64,000 bases of DNA from Russula earlei (Eukaryota; Basidiomycota; Agaricomycetes; Russulales; Russulaceae), in contig JAGFNK010000081.1 of the NCBI GenBank assembly GCA_025769875.1, forward strand, positions 62,001 to 126,000. Reading direction: 5' to 3'. The position numbers and the translations under genes are program-made. Below the pieces are notes generated by a model. The model was given only the letters and a program-made list of their open reading frames with translations. It searched no databases and had not been told where the DNA came from. The first letter of the stretch is position 1; every line of letters begins with the position of its first letter. This document shows, one piece after another, positions 22,034 through 32,819 of this stretch.

Positions 22034-22680
22034 CTATTCCTCCAACTGCGAGTCCGCGAGCATGGGGTGGCAGGATGATGACGACAGGGCGAGGCGCAGT
22101 GGGCAGCGAGCCCTTGGGTAGAGCGGTGATGATGAAGATGAACGCGTCATACTGGTCCGTGCATAGACGTGAGGGGGGGGTGAGGAGAATGATTCATAGC
22201 ATTTTGCAGAGGAGCGAGAATCTGATGAAAGGGGTTCAATGAGGGGCGAGAGCATAATGATGAGGGGAAGGGAAGAGTGTCGCAGGTGGAGGAGACTAGT
22301 GGCAGAGGGGATGGATGAGAACAAAGGAGGGCAAGATGCAGGCAATTGGCAATGATGTCGTGCCATAGGTCGATGCTTGGAGGAGCCGAGCTCTGACTCC
22401 AAGACCGATGGGGGAGGCGTTGAGTGGTGAGGCGAGTGACATTGGAGGCGATCAAACTGAGCCATTGTCACTGTTCCTGGGCATAGAGTGGGTGACATGA
22501 GGGGATGACGTTGAAAGGGGAGCACAAGATGGAAGGAGAAAGAGGGGAAAGGAGTGGCGATAGTTGGTGGGGAGGAAAGAAGGGGTGAGGCGAGAGCAAG
22601 AGAAAGGGAACTTGAAGCGTGGGAGGTGCAAGGTGCTGATACGAGTCACATCAGTTTCCAGGCCAGCGGACTCACAACAC
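22034..22680 (-). repeat. Dispersed repeat R3, copy 1
   Basis: On the minus strand this reads like 29,960-30,300 on the plus strand: both have CTATGGCAC-ACATTGCC words, GCTCAGCTCCTCCAA-type segments and a C/T-rich leader. A 163-residue Ser/Pro-rich frame (22,034-22,525) is open but has no domain and is broken in the other copy, so I do not call a gene. Confidence 0.55.
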
Positions 22681-22689
22681 ACCTTACAT

Positions 22690-22985
22690 CAGTAAGATAC
22701 ATAGTGCAATATAAAAACCAACTGTCTCCGTAGAGCAATGTAACAAAATGATCGTCTCCATAGAGCAATGTAACAAACCAATTATCTCCATAGTCAACCA
22801 TAATTTTGATCATCCTACATAGTGATATGTAGACTTGGTTTTATCTACTGTGCCTACATAAGTATAGTCATCAACTACTGGAACTACATTGAGCAATATA
22901 GACTTACTACGATGCTATAGAGCACTACATAGTATGTTGTTGTGCTATGGTGTTTATGGTGTCTACAGAATTAAGCGGTGTCTAT
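22690..22985. other. AT-rich insert with short tandem repeats
   Basis: The roughly 32 bp phrase TCTCCATAGAGCAATGTAAC recurs with variation at about 22,724 and 22,754, with a partial copy at 22,786. The insert truncates the Zn2Cys6 fragment that follows. No frame is supported. Confidence 0.45.
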
Positions 22986-23662
22986 GGACCAGACCAGTTT
23001 TTCCTGATGTGGTGTTCACAGGGGAAGCAGAACATCAGCACCGTTCTGTCATCACATCAGTGGGGAGAGAGAGAACGCACCTTGAGGCGTTTGCAATAGG
23101 TACACGGTCCGGGACTGAGTTAGTAGCGAGGATACAAGACATGACGGAAGCACGGAACCGCGGTTAGGAGCAGTTCGAGATGCCGGGTTGAGAGCGGGCA
23201 CAAGTTGGAACGAAAGAATTGGGACGTAAGGTCGTTCGATCGATAAAGAAACCTTTCAAGAGGCAACACGAACATGAAACGGCAGGCAAGTTGAAAATGA
23301 AATTGAAGAGAAGGGAAAGACATCAGCCTCGGAGAAAGTTGCGGTATAAAATGGTAAAGCACTCACAATCGATTGATATTCGACTGAGGTACGTTCGGGT
23401 CAACGTTCGCGTCCACTATGTCGTCATCGTCATCGTCGTCAGTCTCGGGCTTTCGGTGGAGGCGTGGACTCGTCCCTTCGTCTAGGGGTGGTGACCCAGG
23501 CGTGGGAGCCAAACTGGGGGCGAGGAGTCCGTGCCGGGCGTGGGCATCCGTATGGGGGTCAATAGGGATGCTATCCATGGAAAATATCATACTGGATGCG
23601 GAATCGGCGGGAATAGGACAAGTATTTATTTGAAAACACCACCATCTCCGTTTCACACGCAC
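22986..23662 (-). pseudogene. Zn2Cys6 regulator, N-terminal fragment (copy 1)
   Basis: The minus strand carries an N-terminal exon with GLLAPSLAPTPGS and an acidic run KPETDDDDDDD (23,363-23,662). An intron-like stretch follows, then the first half of a Zn2Cys6 cluster, CTYCKRLK, ending at a GTGCGT donor near 23,080. Downstream sequence is cut off near 22,986 by AT-rich DNA, so the second half of the cluster is missing. It is homologous in order to the better copy at 53,530-54,461. Confidence 0.6.
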
Positions 23663-23706
23663 AAGTTTGACACTGATTCTCGCATCATGTTAGGGAGTTG
23701 AAGATG

Positions 23707-24270
23707 CTATCTTTCGGTTATAGGCTGGGGGTGATCACACCCAAAGCATAAATAGTGGCGGCCAGTGTTGGCATTCCGTCGACGTGGCCAATATCGACTG
23801 CTGCAATCGTGATTGGACTCACACAGAGCAGTAGCGCGGTAATAATTTGGGTGATCGTGGTCGAGACACAGACCAGGAGAACCATGGAAGGAGGCTGCCT
23901 CCCGGGAGGATGGCCTCGGAGATAGTTCGGGAGTAGAGTCGCTTTCCGACCAACGCATGGAACTACTCCAGACCTTCTCTAGCGGCCTTCCTCTTGGCAA
24001 CGCCTTTGGTAAATCCATTTCCCATACCACACGGCTGTCCACGGGCAGACGGACACTCGATCAGAACACATGACGGTGACGATGTGGATCCTTCTTTGCC
24101 GACAAGTCTGGGCGTAGTGAAACAAAGGAGTCAGGTTTCCGATTGGGTGCACTTGGAAGACATTGTTGGGCTCTACCACGCAGTCTGGTTCTCCACGTCT
24201 CGGAGGGCTAATTCCTCGGTGCTTGGAAGCAGACTAGAAGAAAACGTTGCGCTACCCATGATGACATGCT
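23707..24270 (-). pseudogene. dsRBD-like gene remnant, domain A then domain B
   Basis: Domain A is recognisable by ARGQPCGMGNGFTKGVAKRK (about 24,000-24,060), the third strand and last helix of a double-stranded-RNA-binding fold. It is close in sequence to the copy at 60,427-60,785. It runs into a domain B remnant with YYRATAL and DGMPTLAATIYALG (23,707-23,870). Stops and frame changes separate the pieces. The order A then B shows that some family members carried two domains. Confidence 0.55.
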
Positions 24271-24329
24271 AATCGATAGATGCCTCAAGTTGCGGGCACG
24301 CGGGCGTGTGGATGTGCGCGTGATGGTCG

Positions 24330-24640
24330 GTTTGGATAGTTCCCGGGTGGTCCGCAGCATCCTTTTCTGCATACACAAAGTCAACGACAAGACGCCCCAG
24401 ACAAGCCGTTCAGAGAGAAGCACGGTGATGGACCGTTCCTCAGGTCCTCGTGCACAGAAAAACACAGCCAAGAGCTCGAAACAACGTCTTTCAAGTTTTA
24501 AACTAGGCAAGGGGCCATGAGTCTTGCGCAGTTATGATGACCCAGACACCAATTTCGGCCCCTTGGTGCCTTTCTATCGTGGCCACATATGTGTGCAGAC
24601 AGGAGGACACACCTAGCGGGCTAATCATAGAGAAATTCCC
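24330..24640. repeat. Spacer repeat R4 of the dsRBD family, copy 1
   Basis: Sequence around ATGGACCGTTCCTCAGGTCC and GTGCAGACAGGAGGACACAC recurs at 55,090-55,400, 60,910-61,260 and (first half) 63,200-63,440. It always lies between or next to dsRBD-like genes. No stable frame; probably shared 5'/3' flank. Confidence 0.65.
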
Positions 24641-24780
24641 CTCCCTGCTCTCGCGAATGGGTAACAAACCGGTCATCCATTGTAGCAGTGAAGGAAATCT
24701 GTAAGTTGTGATAGATTTGATATGAGTGTCCCATCTGTCTCTATCTTCCGTGACACACATGAACCACCATGGCCCTAATA

Positions 24781-26210
24781 CTACACCGGGAAGTTGAAGA
24801 TCCTCTCCCAGTCGATCATCCGCTCTTTTCTGTCATACACCCGCCCTTTCTGAGGATGCGGTGGTGGAACAGGCTGGGGATTATCTTGGAGGTAATTCAA
24901 GGCACGCAAGGCAGCCAAAGTTTGAGCCGCGTCGACAGAAACGCCTTCTCCGTGGCCGATTTCACTTCCGTCGACTACAACAACTTAGAAGATAGAACAT
25001 TGATTTGGCTCGGAGATGACTCACACAGAGCAGTGGCATGGTGAATCTTTAGGTGATCGGGACCGGATTGAGACAGTGACCATGAGAACCAGGGCATGAG
25101 GCTGCCTGCCAGATAACCTTGGAGATAATTCTGGAGGTCATGGACAGGACCTGAATTGAAAGGAGGAGAGGAAGATACAACAGCGGGGCGTTGGAGTCCA
25201 GCAAAGGACTCCAAGAAGTTCGTCCACTTTTGATCGCCCAGTGTCTCGGGGTGAGCACCCCAATCCAAATCGGAAAAGGCGGAATTGGAATAAGGAGAGG
25301 GGGGATTAAAAGTGTGGGGAAGGCCGGGGAGTGATCGAAATTGACTGTGTCGTGTCATTGGTTGCATTTGAGGCGCATGGTCGTGGGCAGTTATGGAGGG
25401 ATAGGCACCAGTGGATTGCTGTTGCACTCGATCCAAGGACGCCCCGAAGTCCTTCCAGCCCTGATGGTCCTGCGGCTCGGGCGGAGGCTCCAAATCTGCA
25501 TCGTAAAAGGTAGAAATACCGCCGGTCGTGAGGCCTGAGTTGGAATACGGCGGGGGGCGCTGGTGGAAAATTTGATATGAATGGTCATGTGGCATCGTTG
25601 GCTGCGTTTGTTGATGCGCATGGTGGTGGTCAGGTATGGAGGGTTGCGCCGAGTAAGAGGAATGGGCAAGAGCGGGCTGATGTTGCGGTTCGTCGAAGGA
25701 TGCTAAGAAGTCCAAAAAGGCTTGAGAGGGTGACTGAGACTCTGGAATAGCGCGGCTCATGGGGCCTGAATTGAAATACGGAGAGGTGGTACTAGAAGTG
25801 CGGGGGAGGTGCTCGAGGAGAAATTGATGTTGGTTGTTGCGTCGTGTCGTCGTTTGACGCGCATGGCGGTGGTCGGTTATATATGGAGGGTTGCGCTGAG
25901 TAAGAGGAATGAGCAAGAGCGGACTGGTATTGCGGTTTATAAAAGCGATCTTGATGGTCCTGCGTCTGAGGCTGGGCCATCTCTGGATCGTAAAAGGTAG
26001 AAGTAGCCTGGATGCAGAATCGGCGTGACTATTATGAGTCGAACGAACAACTGATGAGCAGGAGGAATGATGGGGAGGTGGGGAACGCTCAATGAAGATG
26101 AAGGGATGATTAAATGGGGAGACCAAAGTCGTCGTTGACGTTGCCTCGTTGCCCAGACTTGTGGTATCCCCTCCATTCTCGAGACTTCTCTTTTCTTCGG
26201 AATGGTTCAA
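24781..26210 (-). CDS. dsRBD-like protein with N-terminal repeat array (459 aa)
   Basis: The exons are 26,210-25,025 and 24,974-24,781. Splicing the 50 bp GT-AG intron gives an uninterrupted frame. The N-terminal 340 residues consist of degenerate repeats of about 80 residues, rich in Gln/His/Pro/Ser, with recurring phrases (SPYFNSGPMSRAIP, FLDFLASFDEPQHQPA, TFYDADLEPPPEP). The C-terminal 110 residues resemble a double-stranded-RNA-binding domain: DLQNYLQG helix, WFSWSLSQSGPDHLKIHHAT strands, then DGSEIGHGEGVSVDAA with AALRALNYL. A conserved tail (HPQKG...IDWERIFNFPV) ends the protein. The start is uncertain: an internal Met opening MAQPQTQDHQ lies in another frame. RNA binding is inferred from the fold pattern only. 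Confidence 0.65.
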
Positions 26211-26454
26211 AGCAAGCTGACGAACATCCCTCAGCTTGTATGGGTTTCCTGTTGTTTTTCAGCCATGGTATGTACAGGTGTATTGGACTGCGCCATTTGC
26301 TTGGAGGATAATCTCTGTATACTCAGCTAATGCAGGCAAATGCATTACAATTCAAACCGGGGGATGCAATGCAATGCCATGATCAAAGAACAGGGATATT
26401 CAGGAACGGAACGGAAAGACGAGATCTGGCGCCCATATCTCGGGATGAGGGATG
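26211..26454. other. Upstream flank of dsRBD-like gene
   Basis: It contains CCCTCAGCTTG and GCCATGGTATGTACAGGTGTATTGG, which recur near 63,190-63,230 upstream of the last dsRBD-like copy. It is probably promoter-side sequence of this family. A simple GCAATGCAATGC run is at about 26,365. Confidence 0.4.
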
Positions 26455-26870
26455 AGAGGGTGAGATTCAACCACCAGCCTGTGATACATAGTTATTGTAC
26501 GGCGTTACTAGATCTTGCGTGTCGATGTGCGTGTTCAAACAGCGACCTTTCCGAGTCATATGGACAGTGCGAAGTACATCGTTCCCGGGACCGGGCATGG
26601 ACGCCATTACTCTCTTCTTGGCTGCCGCTCTGCCGCTCGACGCCCATCGCTCTCAAAGACCTCCGCGTTCCCGCGATGGTCGAGCAGCTGCGACATCCCT
26701 GGATGGTGCTACACTGATGACCCAGATCCAGCTTGTTCGACACGATCGGGGCCGCGAGGATTGCGCAGTTGTGATCACCCAAACACCTCTGAGTTGGTGG
26801 ATTTCGCTCGAGGCCAAGACGCGCGGAGCGCCTTCGTGGCGCGACTCGCCACGCCACCGGATCCGAAAAG
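26455..26870. repeat. Dispersed repeat R1, copy 2
   Basis: Near-identical over long stretches to 14,826-15,100, including CATCGTTCCCGGGACCGGGC and CGCTCTCAAAGACCTCCGCG. Open in several frames because it is GC-rich, but no domain is recognised. Confidence 0.7.
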
Positions 26871-26899
26871 GACCGGAATAATAATAATTACGTCAATTA

Positions 26900-27620
26900 C
26901 TTTGCATTTTTTCGTCCGAACTTGTGCCCGCTTTTCCCGCTCTCAACTGGGCATCTCGAACTGCTCCTAACCGCGGTTCCGTGCTTCCGTCATATCTTGT
27001 ATTCTCGCTGCCAACTCAGTCCCGGAGCGTGTACCTATTGCAAACGCCTCAAAGTTCTCTCTCGCCACTGATGCGATGACAGAACGGCGCTGATGTTCCG
27101 CTTCCCCTGCGAACACCAATTCCGAATCCCAATGATCCGTTTTTCCTTTTCCTTGGCACCTCGATCCCGTGCGCGCATCAGATGAAATGCTATTCTCTTC
27201 CTGGAGAGAACGTGTGCAAACATTGCAGATCTGGCAAGCACGACTGTATTGTCGAAGGTCGAAAACCCAGGAGTTTTCGAAGGTGAGTGCCCTCCCACCT
27301 GAGCCATCTTATTTCATTTTTATGCACCGTCATGCGCTTTAAAAAAGTGTCTATAATACCTCCTTTCCCCTTCCAAAATGCCGCACTTTGCCATTCCCGC
27401 GCTCCCTCGTTTTCTGCTCTCTTCCATGAATGCTCATTTCCACCCTTTAATAAACGCGAATATCTTCTCGCGCAGTCGATACAAAGGGACACGCTTATTG
27501 ATTCGCTCCCAACGCAGGTGCGTCTCCTACATCTCGTCTCCACCATTGCGTACTTTTCCGCAACTGGTTCCTGAAATAAAAAACGTAAATTCTGTAGAAT
27601 TCAGGCAGTTCCCGAGAAGA
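26900..27620 (+). pseudogene. Zn2Cys6 regulator fragment (copy 2)
   Basis: CTYCKRLK (about 27,010) and MKCYSLPGENVCKHCRSGKHDC (about 27,184-27,250) together form a full C-x2-C-x6-C-x8-C-x2-C-x6-C zinc cluster after removal of an intron ending GCGCATCAG. CIVEGRKPRS and, after a second intron, a basic coiled-coil start KREYLLAQSIQRDTLIDSL (about 27,450-27,510) follow. The donor of the first intron lacks GTGC compared with the other copies (CTCAAAGTTCTC), so splicing is doubtful. The rest of the gene is absent. Confidence 0.65.
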
Positions 27621-27689
27621 AGTTACATGTCTGAGACAGCCACTGCCCTCCGTCAATCCCTTTCTTCCTCTCCACTTCCGTTCCCTCAT

Positions 27690-28870
27690 TGTACGCTCCA
27701 TCATCAGGCCAACCATCCCGCCGTGGCCCGTTCGATCATCCCTCCATCTTCATTGAGCGTCCCCACCTCCCTCATTCCCATCCTTCCTCCACTCCCTTCC
27801 TGCCTATATGCTCTTCGTTCGTTCAAGTCACCCTTGTCACGCTGATTCTGCATCCGGGCTACTTTTACCTTTTACGATCCAGACATGGCCCAGCCCAAGA
27901 CGCAGGACCATCAAGATCGCGTGATGTCCTTCGATGAACCGCAACAGCCCGCTCTTGCCCATTCTTCTTACTCGGCGCAACCCTCCATAACTGACCACCA
28001 CCACAACGCGCGTCAAACAACGACACGACGCAACAACCAACATAAATTTCTCCTCGAGCACCTCCCCCGCACTTGTAGTACCACCTCTCCGTATTTCAAT
28101 TCAGGCCCCATGAGCCGCGCTATTCCTGAGCCTCAGCTCGAGCAGCCACCCTCTCAAGTCTTTTTGGACTTCTTAGCGTCCTTCGATGAACCGCAACACC
28201 AGCACGTTCTTTCCCATTCTTCTTCCTCGACGCAACCCTCCATAACTGACCACCGCCATGCGCGTCAAACGCCACCAACGACACGACGCAACAACCAGTA
28301 TCAATTTCTCCTCCAGGCCTCCCCCGCACTTCTAGTACCTCTCCTTATTTCAATTCAGGCCCCATGAGTGGCACTATTCCTACCTCTTACGATCCAGATC
28401 TGGAGCCTCAGTTGTTGCCGCGGGGCTCTGAAGACTTCTTAGCGTCCTTTGATGAACCCCAACGCCAGCCCGCTGCTGTATCTTTCTCCCCTTATTTCAA
28501 TCCGGGTCCTGTCCATGACCTTCAGAATTATCTCCAAGGTTGCCCGGCAGGCAGCCTCACCTCATACCCTGGTTCTCATGGTCACTGTCTCAATCCGGTG
28601 ACGATCACCTTAAGATCCACTATGCCACTGCTCTGTGTGGCCAAATCAATGTTCTATCCTCTACGTTACTGTAGTTGACGGAACTGAAATTGATCACGGA
28701 GAAGGTATTTCCGTCGACGCAGCTCCAGCTCTGGCTGCCATACGTGCTCTGAATTGCCTCCATGATAAACCCCAGCCTGCTCCACCACCGCATCCTCAAA
28801 AAATGTATAACATAAAAGAGCGGTTTTTATAACATAAAAGAACGGTTGATCGACTGGGAGAGAATCTTCA
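27690..28870 (+). pseudogene. dsRBD-like protein with N-terminal repeats, frameshifted
   Basis: This plus-strand copy starts with the conserved leader (FDHPSIFIERP, about 27,730), then MAQPKTQDHQDRV (27,885), repeats with FLDFLASFDEPQHQ, and a third repeat in another frame from 28,364. The domain starts DLQNYLQG but shifts frame so that the GPDH strand reads out of phase. The last exon (DGTEIDHGEGISVDAAPALA, about 28,680-28,740) follows an intron-like gap. At least two frame changes make it a pseudogene. It lies directly 3' of the Zn2Cys6 fragment, the reverse of the order seen at 22,986-26,210. Confidence 0.65.
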
Positions 28871-29214
28871 ACTCCCCGGTGTAGAACTAGGTCCATGTCG
28901 ACTGGTGGTTCATGTGCGTCATGGAAGATAGAGACAGATGGGACAGTCGTATCCAACCTACCACAAGTTACACTCCTGATTTCTGTCACCCCTTCAAGAG
29001 ATAACCGGTTTATTTAACGAGAACAGGTGAAGGCAGGGGGACGTTTCCCCTCCTTCGAAGGTGTGAGTATCGCTCCACTCCCTGGCCTCGGAATTTCGTT
29101 CGCATTCGCCCTTTCATTGTCCTCCCTTTCCTTCTTCTCTCTGTCTCCTTTCACTTCCCTTCCTCTTGACTCCATCCCCTCGATTGCCATTGACTGGCCT
29201 CGACATCCCTCTCG

Positions 29215-29725
29215 ATACTCCGTACCACGCCCCTCACGCGCCCCCTCACGTGCCTCTCCTCGATCATTGCCACCTCTTCGCTGCCGTACTAGAGGGCTGG
29301 ATGGCCTTAGCGCGCCTCGCTTCGCCTTCCTTGCCGCGTCGCTCTCTCCTAAAGAAATCGTTGGGTTTACGATTGATTGGGTAGTAACCTGTAATGTCAT
29401 AGGTGCGGCAATTATGTTTCACGTGATCTCGATTGAACTTTATCTTTGATTCTTTTTTTCTCGTGCGGTCTCGAACGTCCTCATACTCTTTATCTACTCC
29501 TGTATATAGGTCTCCTAGGTCTGTCTCAAATGAATAAGGTGGTTTTCCCCTCTTTCCTGCCCTGTCGGCTTGCGTGAAACTTTTTTTGTTGACGTCTCCC
29601 TTCTCTTCTCGCAAATGCTTCGCATTCGCATCTGTCCTCTCGGTTGCCTTGCTCGCCCACTGTTCTGCTCTACCCTCTTTCCAGCCTTCACTGACTCAAG
29701 TGTTCCCCTTCCAGGTGCGCTTCAG
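29215..29725 (+). repeat. Dispersed repeat R2, copy 2 (LTR-like)
   Basis: Matches the reverse complement of 15,236-15,690, including GGCTGGATGGCCTTAGCGCG, GTAACCTGTAATGTCATAGG and the TATA-like CTGTATATAGGTCTCC. About 60 bases longer in the GC-rich part. Confidence 0.6.
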
Positions 29726-29739
29726 TCCCTGGATCCATG

Positions 29740-29960
29740 CATGACCACCACAAGGGCACTAGGGCCGCACACTGTGCTGTACATCAACAGTTGCATGGTG
29801 CCATATGACGGCCATGGCACCCGTACTGTCAGGGACCTGTGTCATCAGCTGACGGTACGGTAGGTGGTACGGTCTGAAGCCATATGATACCATACTTGTA
29901 CAGCCTGTATGGCCGTACACAGCATGTACGGTTGTATCTAAAAAGTATGTAAGCACCCCT
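29740..29960. other. Segment with many GTACGG/CCGTAC words
   Basis: At least six GTACGG or CCGTAC words in both orientations lie at 29,815-29,935, giving short imperfect hairpins. No frame or known RNA is recognised. Confidence 0.35.
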
Positions 29961-30300
29961 GGCACCTCAACACACCGCACGTCCCTTTCCCTTCATCCCT
30001 TCCTCTCCAACTGTGGTCACTCCCTTTTCCTCTCCTTCTTCTTCCCCTCTTGCATTCCCCTCTCGATGTCATCACCATGTTCCCCACTCTGCACCCAGGA
30101 ACTGTGGCAATGGCTCAAGTTGATCACCATTGATGTCACCTGCCTTGCCGCCTACACCCCTCTTGGTCAGTGTTTGAGTTGGAGCTCAGCTCCTCCAACC
30201 TTCGAACTATGGCACAACACCATTGCCATTCACCTGTGCCTCACTTTCCTTTGTTTTCCTTCATCCCTTGTGTCACTATCTGCCTTGTCTGTGTTATACT
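29960..30300 (+). repeat. Dispersed repeat R3, copy 2
   Basis: C/T-rich leader followed by CTATGGCACAACACCATTGCC, homologous to the minus strand of 22,320-22,680. Frames are broken relative to that copy. Confidence 0.5.
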
Positions 30301-30322
30301 CCCCATCCTTTCAACCTTATGG

Positions 30323-30913
30323 TGTTGCAGCTGTAGGAGCATTAGCTCAGGGTTCAGTGGGGCCAAGTCCCAGTCACTTGGTTCAGGGGTTCAATGGGGG
30401 GCCAGCTCAAGGAGACTGGTCCAATGGTTTAATGTCTCAAGACTAAGTCAGGGATGACCTAATCCACAGACACAGTTGATCTCCTGGTTTTCCCAGAAGA
30501 GGAGGACAATGAGAGAGAAGTAGAGGAGGAAGAGGAACACAAAGGTCCCTTGTGAAGAGCTCTGGTCAAGCAGAGTGTAAGCCAGCACAAGCAAATTGTG
30601 ATTGAGAGGGAGAGTACAGGGCAAGGGATGTGACAGGAAATGGGACAAAGCTAAGCTTGGGGCATTCCCCAGCTTCTACAGGTGCTTAAATACTGGACGT
30701 AGCAAGGCTGTACAGTACTATATGCAGAACAATAGATAAAACTAAGCCAGTAGCAAAAGGGATCAAACAATAGGTGAAACACAAGAGGATGAAACAACAA
30801 GAGATGATCAGGATCAAGGGATGAAATGGTAACCAAGGGGATGAGAGTAGAGTGCAAAATTGGAACAAGGGATCAAGGTAGATGATGAACCAAAAGAGGG
30901 GTAGATTACAACA
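30323..30913 (-). repeat. LTR of family B (minus orientation)
   Basis: Read on the minus strand it starts TGTTGTAATCTACCCCTC and ends CCTACAGCTGCAACA. It matches the solo LTR at 8,983-9,600, including GGGGCATTCCCCAGCTTC on the plus strand. No target duplicate is found beside it, so it is more likely the 3' LTR of the remnant that follows than a solo LTR. Confidence 0.8.
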
Positions 30914-30982
30914 TCATGCCCTCCTCATGCTTAGTTCTCCAAACTAATCAGTTTTGGGTCCCAACTCGCAGAAATCATTGCC

Positions 30983-32155
30983 TTAGCCCTCTATCCAAGT
31001 GTTCTGGGTCTGAACATCCATCTTGGGGCAGTACCCTCTGTAATTCCTGTGAGTTCTCCTCAGGATGCACTCTGTTTGACTGTTGCAATAGGTGTGGGGT
31101 TTGTTACAGTCCTTGTTCCAATGACCCTTGGTGCCACAATGTTTACAGATGTGTTGACGTTTCTGAAGCTGATGATGCTGTGCCTTGGTCATGCATGCTG
31201 GAGTGAGGGGGGTGTTAGGGGTGCCAGTATCATCAGAAAACATTTGTGGGAAGTGGGAGGGGGAGCCCATAGGGGCATCATTTTGAGATTGGTCAACAAT
31301 GCAGGGGAGGTACTCAAGTGGGGGGGTCAAGGAAAGGGGAGGATGGATGGGTGAAGTGGGGGAGGAAAGGGTGGATGGTTGCTTTAGGATCTTGATGTTG
31401 TCGTAGCTCCCTACTAACAAATAATAGGGCCCAGACTTGCAAGTGAGACCCCCATCTGTCACCATAATGTGTCAAGTTAGTGGCAAACTTGGACAGACAT
31501 GTTATTAGCATGAAGATGACTTTGGATAGTGGTGGACTCCTTGGTGAAGGACTGAATCTTGTGAAGCTGGTTGGCAAGTTGTCATTGGAGGATGTCCATG
31601 GCTCCTTGGATAGTGGTTCATTTGGCCTCCAGGACCTTCAACTGTAACAAGCCAATGTGAAGGCGGTAGATGTCAGCAAGAGCACCAGGGTTGTGAAGGT
31701 TTTTGAGTGCCTGCAAGACATTGAAGTGAAAAGGGTAGTCCTCAACTAGGAGGTGGAGGTCAGAGGCGGTGATAGAGCGGTGAGGGGCAGAGATGACAGG
31801 CAGGGTGATGAGCTTTTTTCTGTAAGCGGGTTCTCCCTGACTCATAGTTCCTGGAAGCATGGGTTTGTCATTCCATAAAGCAACATGTAAGTAAGGTAGT
31901 AGGCATTGCCACCCATTAACATTGATATAAAAAGGGGGAATGTGCCTATAGGGCTCATAAATAAACCAGGGGGGCCTGGGGTGAGTGGGGTCTGCTTTGG
32001 TGGGGGTGGGTGAAGGGCTTCCTTTGTGGATGGTGAGTGGGTTGAGGGTTGTGGAGAGTTCTTGGAGTTTGGCCTCATTGAGGATGATGAAGGTGCACTG
32101 ATTGATAATATGTTGTACAACTTCAGGTGAGAGAGGTTCTTGTTTGATGGTGGGG
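30983..32155 (-). pseudogene. Retroelement accessory CCHC protein remnant
   Basis: On the minus strand a frame from about 32,150 to 31,618 has YRLHIGLLQLKVLEAK at its end, similar in place and pattern to the helical segment of the CCHC protein at 12,101. After several stops, 31,465-30,983 gives the knuckle CKHCGTKGHWNKDCNKPHTY. No protease, RT or integrase lies between. It is therefore either a small non-autonomous element or the deleted end of a larger one. Confidence 0.6.
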
Positions 32156-32284
32156 TGTTAAGGCTCCAAAGTGCCTTAAATAAGATCAATGGTCACGTCT
32201 ATGAACACATCCTACCAATGCAAATATGCTTGAGTCAAGCAAGCAATACACATGGAGGGGAAGGAGTGTTAGATCCTTCTGGAG
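32156..32284 (-). repeat. Fragment of gypsy family A LTR
   Basis: These 129 bp are the last part of a family A LTR on the minus strand, ending TTGGAGCCTTAACA at 32,156. The fragment keeps the TA where the TIR element inserted in the 5' LTR near 1,266, so it is an empty site. It stops abruptly at 32,284. Confidence 0.85.
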
Positions 32285-32319
32285 AGCGTAGTTAATCAAG
32301 TTGTCATGTCCCTTTCATC

Positions 32320-32405
32320 ACATCTGTGACTCCTGTCACCCCCGGCAAATCCCGAAAACAAGTTCAAGTTCAAGAATCAAGAATTCTCGGTTGATATCAG
32401 AGGAC
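32320..32405. repeat. Right-end fragment of a Harbinger-type element
   Basis: It contains ACTCCTGTCACCCCCGGCAAATCCCG and CAAGAATTCTCGGTTG-like sequence, the right-end signature also seen at 20,040-20,119 and 41,690-41,769. No left end is present. Confidence 0.7.
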
Positions 32406-32819
32406 CTAAACTATTTCTCACAATTGTCGTTCGTGCATTGCAACAGTCTCACTCTTCATATGTTATTTGGATCTCGCCCGTGCTCTCGTTCCGCATTCTC
32501 CAGTCTCTTCCGATTGGCTACCCTGCCTAGTTGCTCACAGCCCCGACTCGATGCAGGCCCTTTTCTCGCCCTCCTCACGTCTGTACCGTCTACTCGTTCC
32601 CCTCGAGTGTACAAACCTTTCCTCTTGGCAGCACCGGCACTCCACAATGCCGACTTGCACAGTAACACTGGTAAGCCTAATCTGGAGGGCAGACGATTAC
32701 ACTGGCAACTATTGTCCTCTCTTTCATGTAATTATATGCGCTGTAAGTAGAACTGGCACGTAAGATGTATTAAATAAGGCCGCAGGGCCAGAAGCCAACT
32801 CGAATGTCATCTAAGCGAC
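32406..32819. other. No gene seen; probable 3' flank of the NACHT-WD40 gene
   Basis: No frame is supported and no repeat copy was found in the window. Confidence 0.4.

Noticed and set aside
29027..29449. Frame of 140 residues and its antisense partner
   Set aside because: It falls in repeat R2, whose other copy (15,236-15,690) does not keep the frame.
30323..30913. Second solo LTR with target duplicate
   Set aside because: No 5 bp duplicate is present at the edges, and retroelement sequence continues at the 3' side, so it is called an LTR of a remnant.
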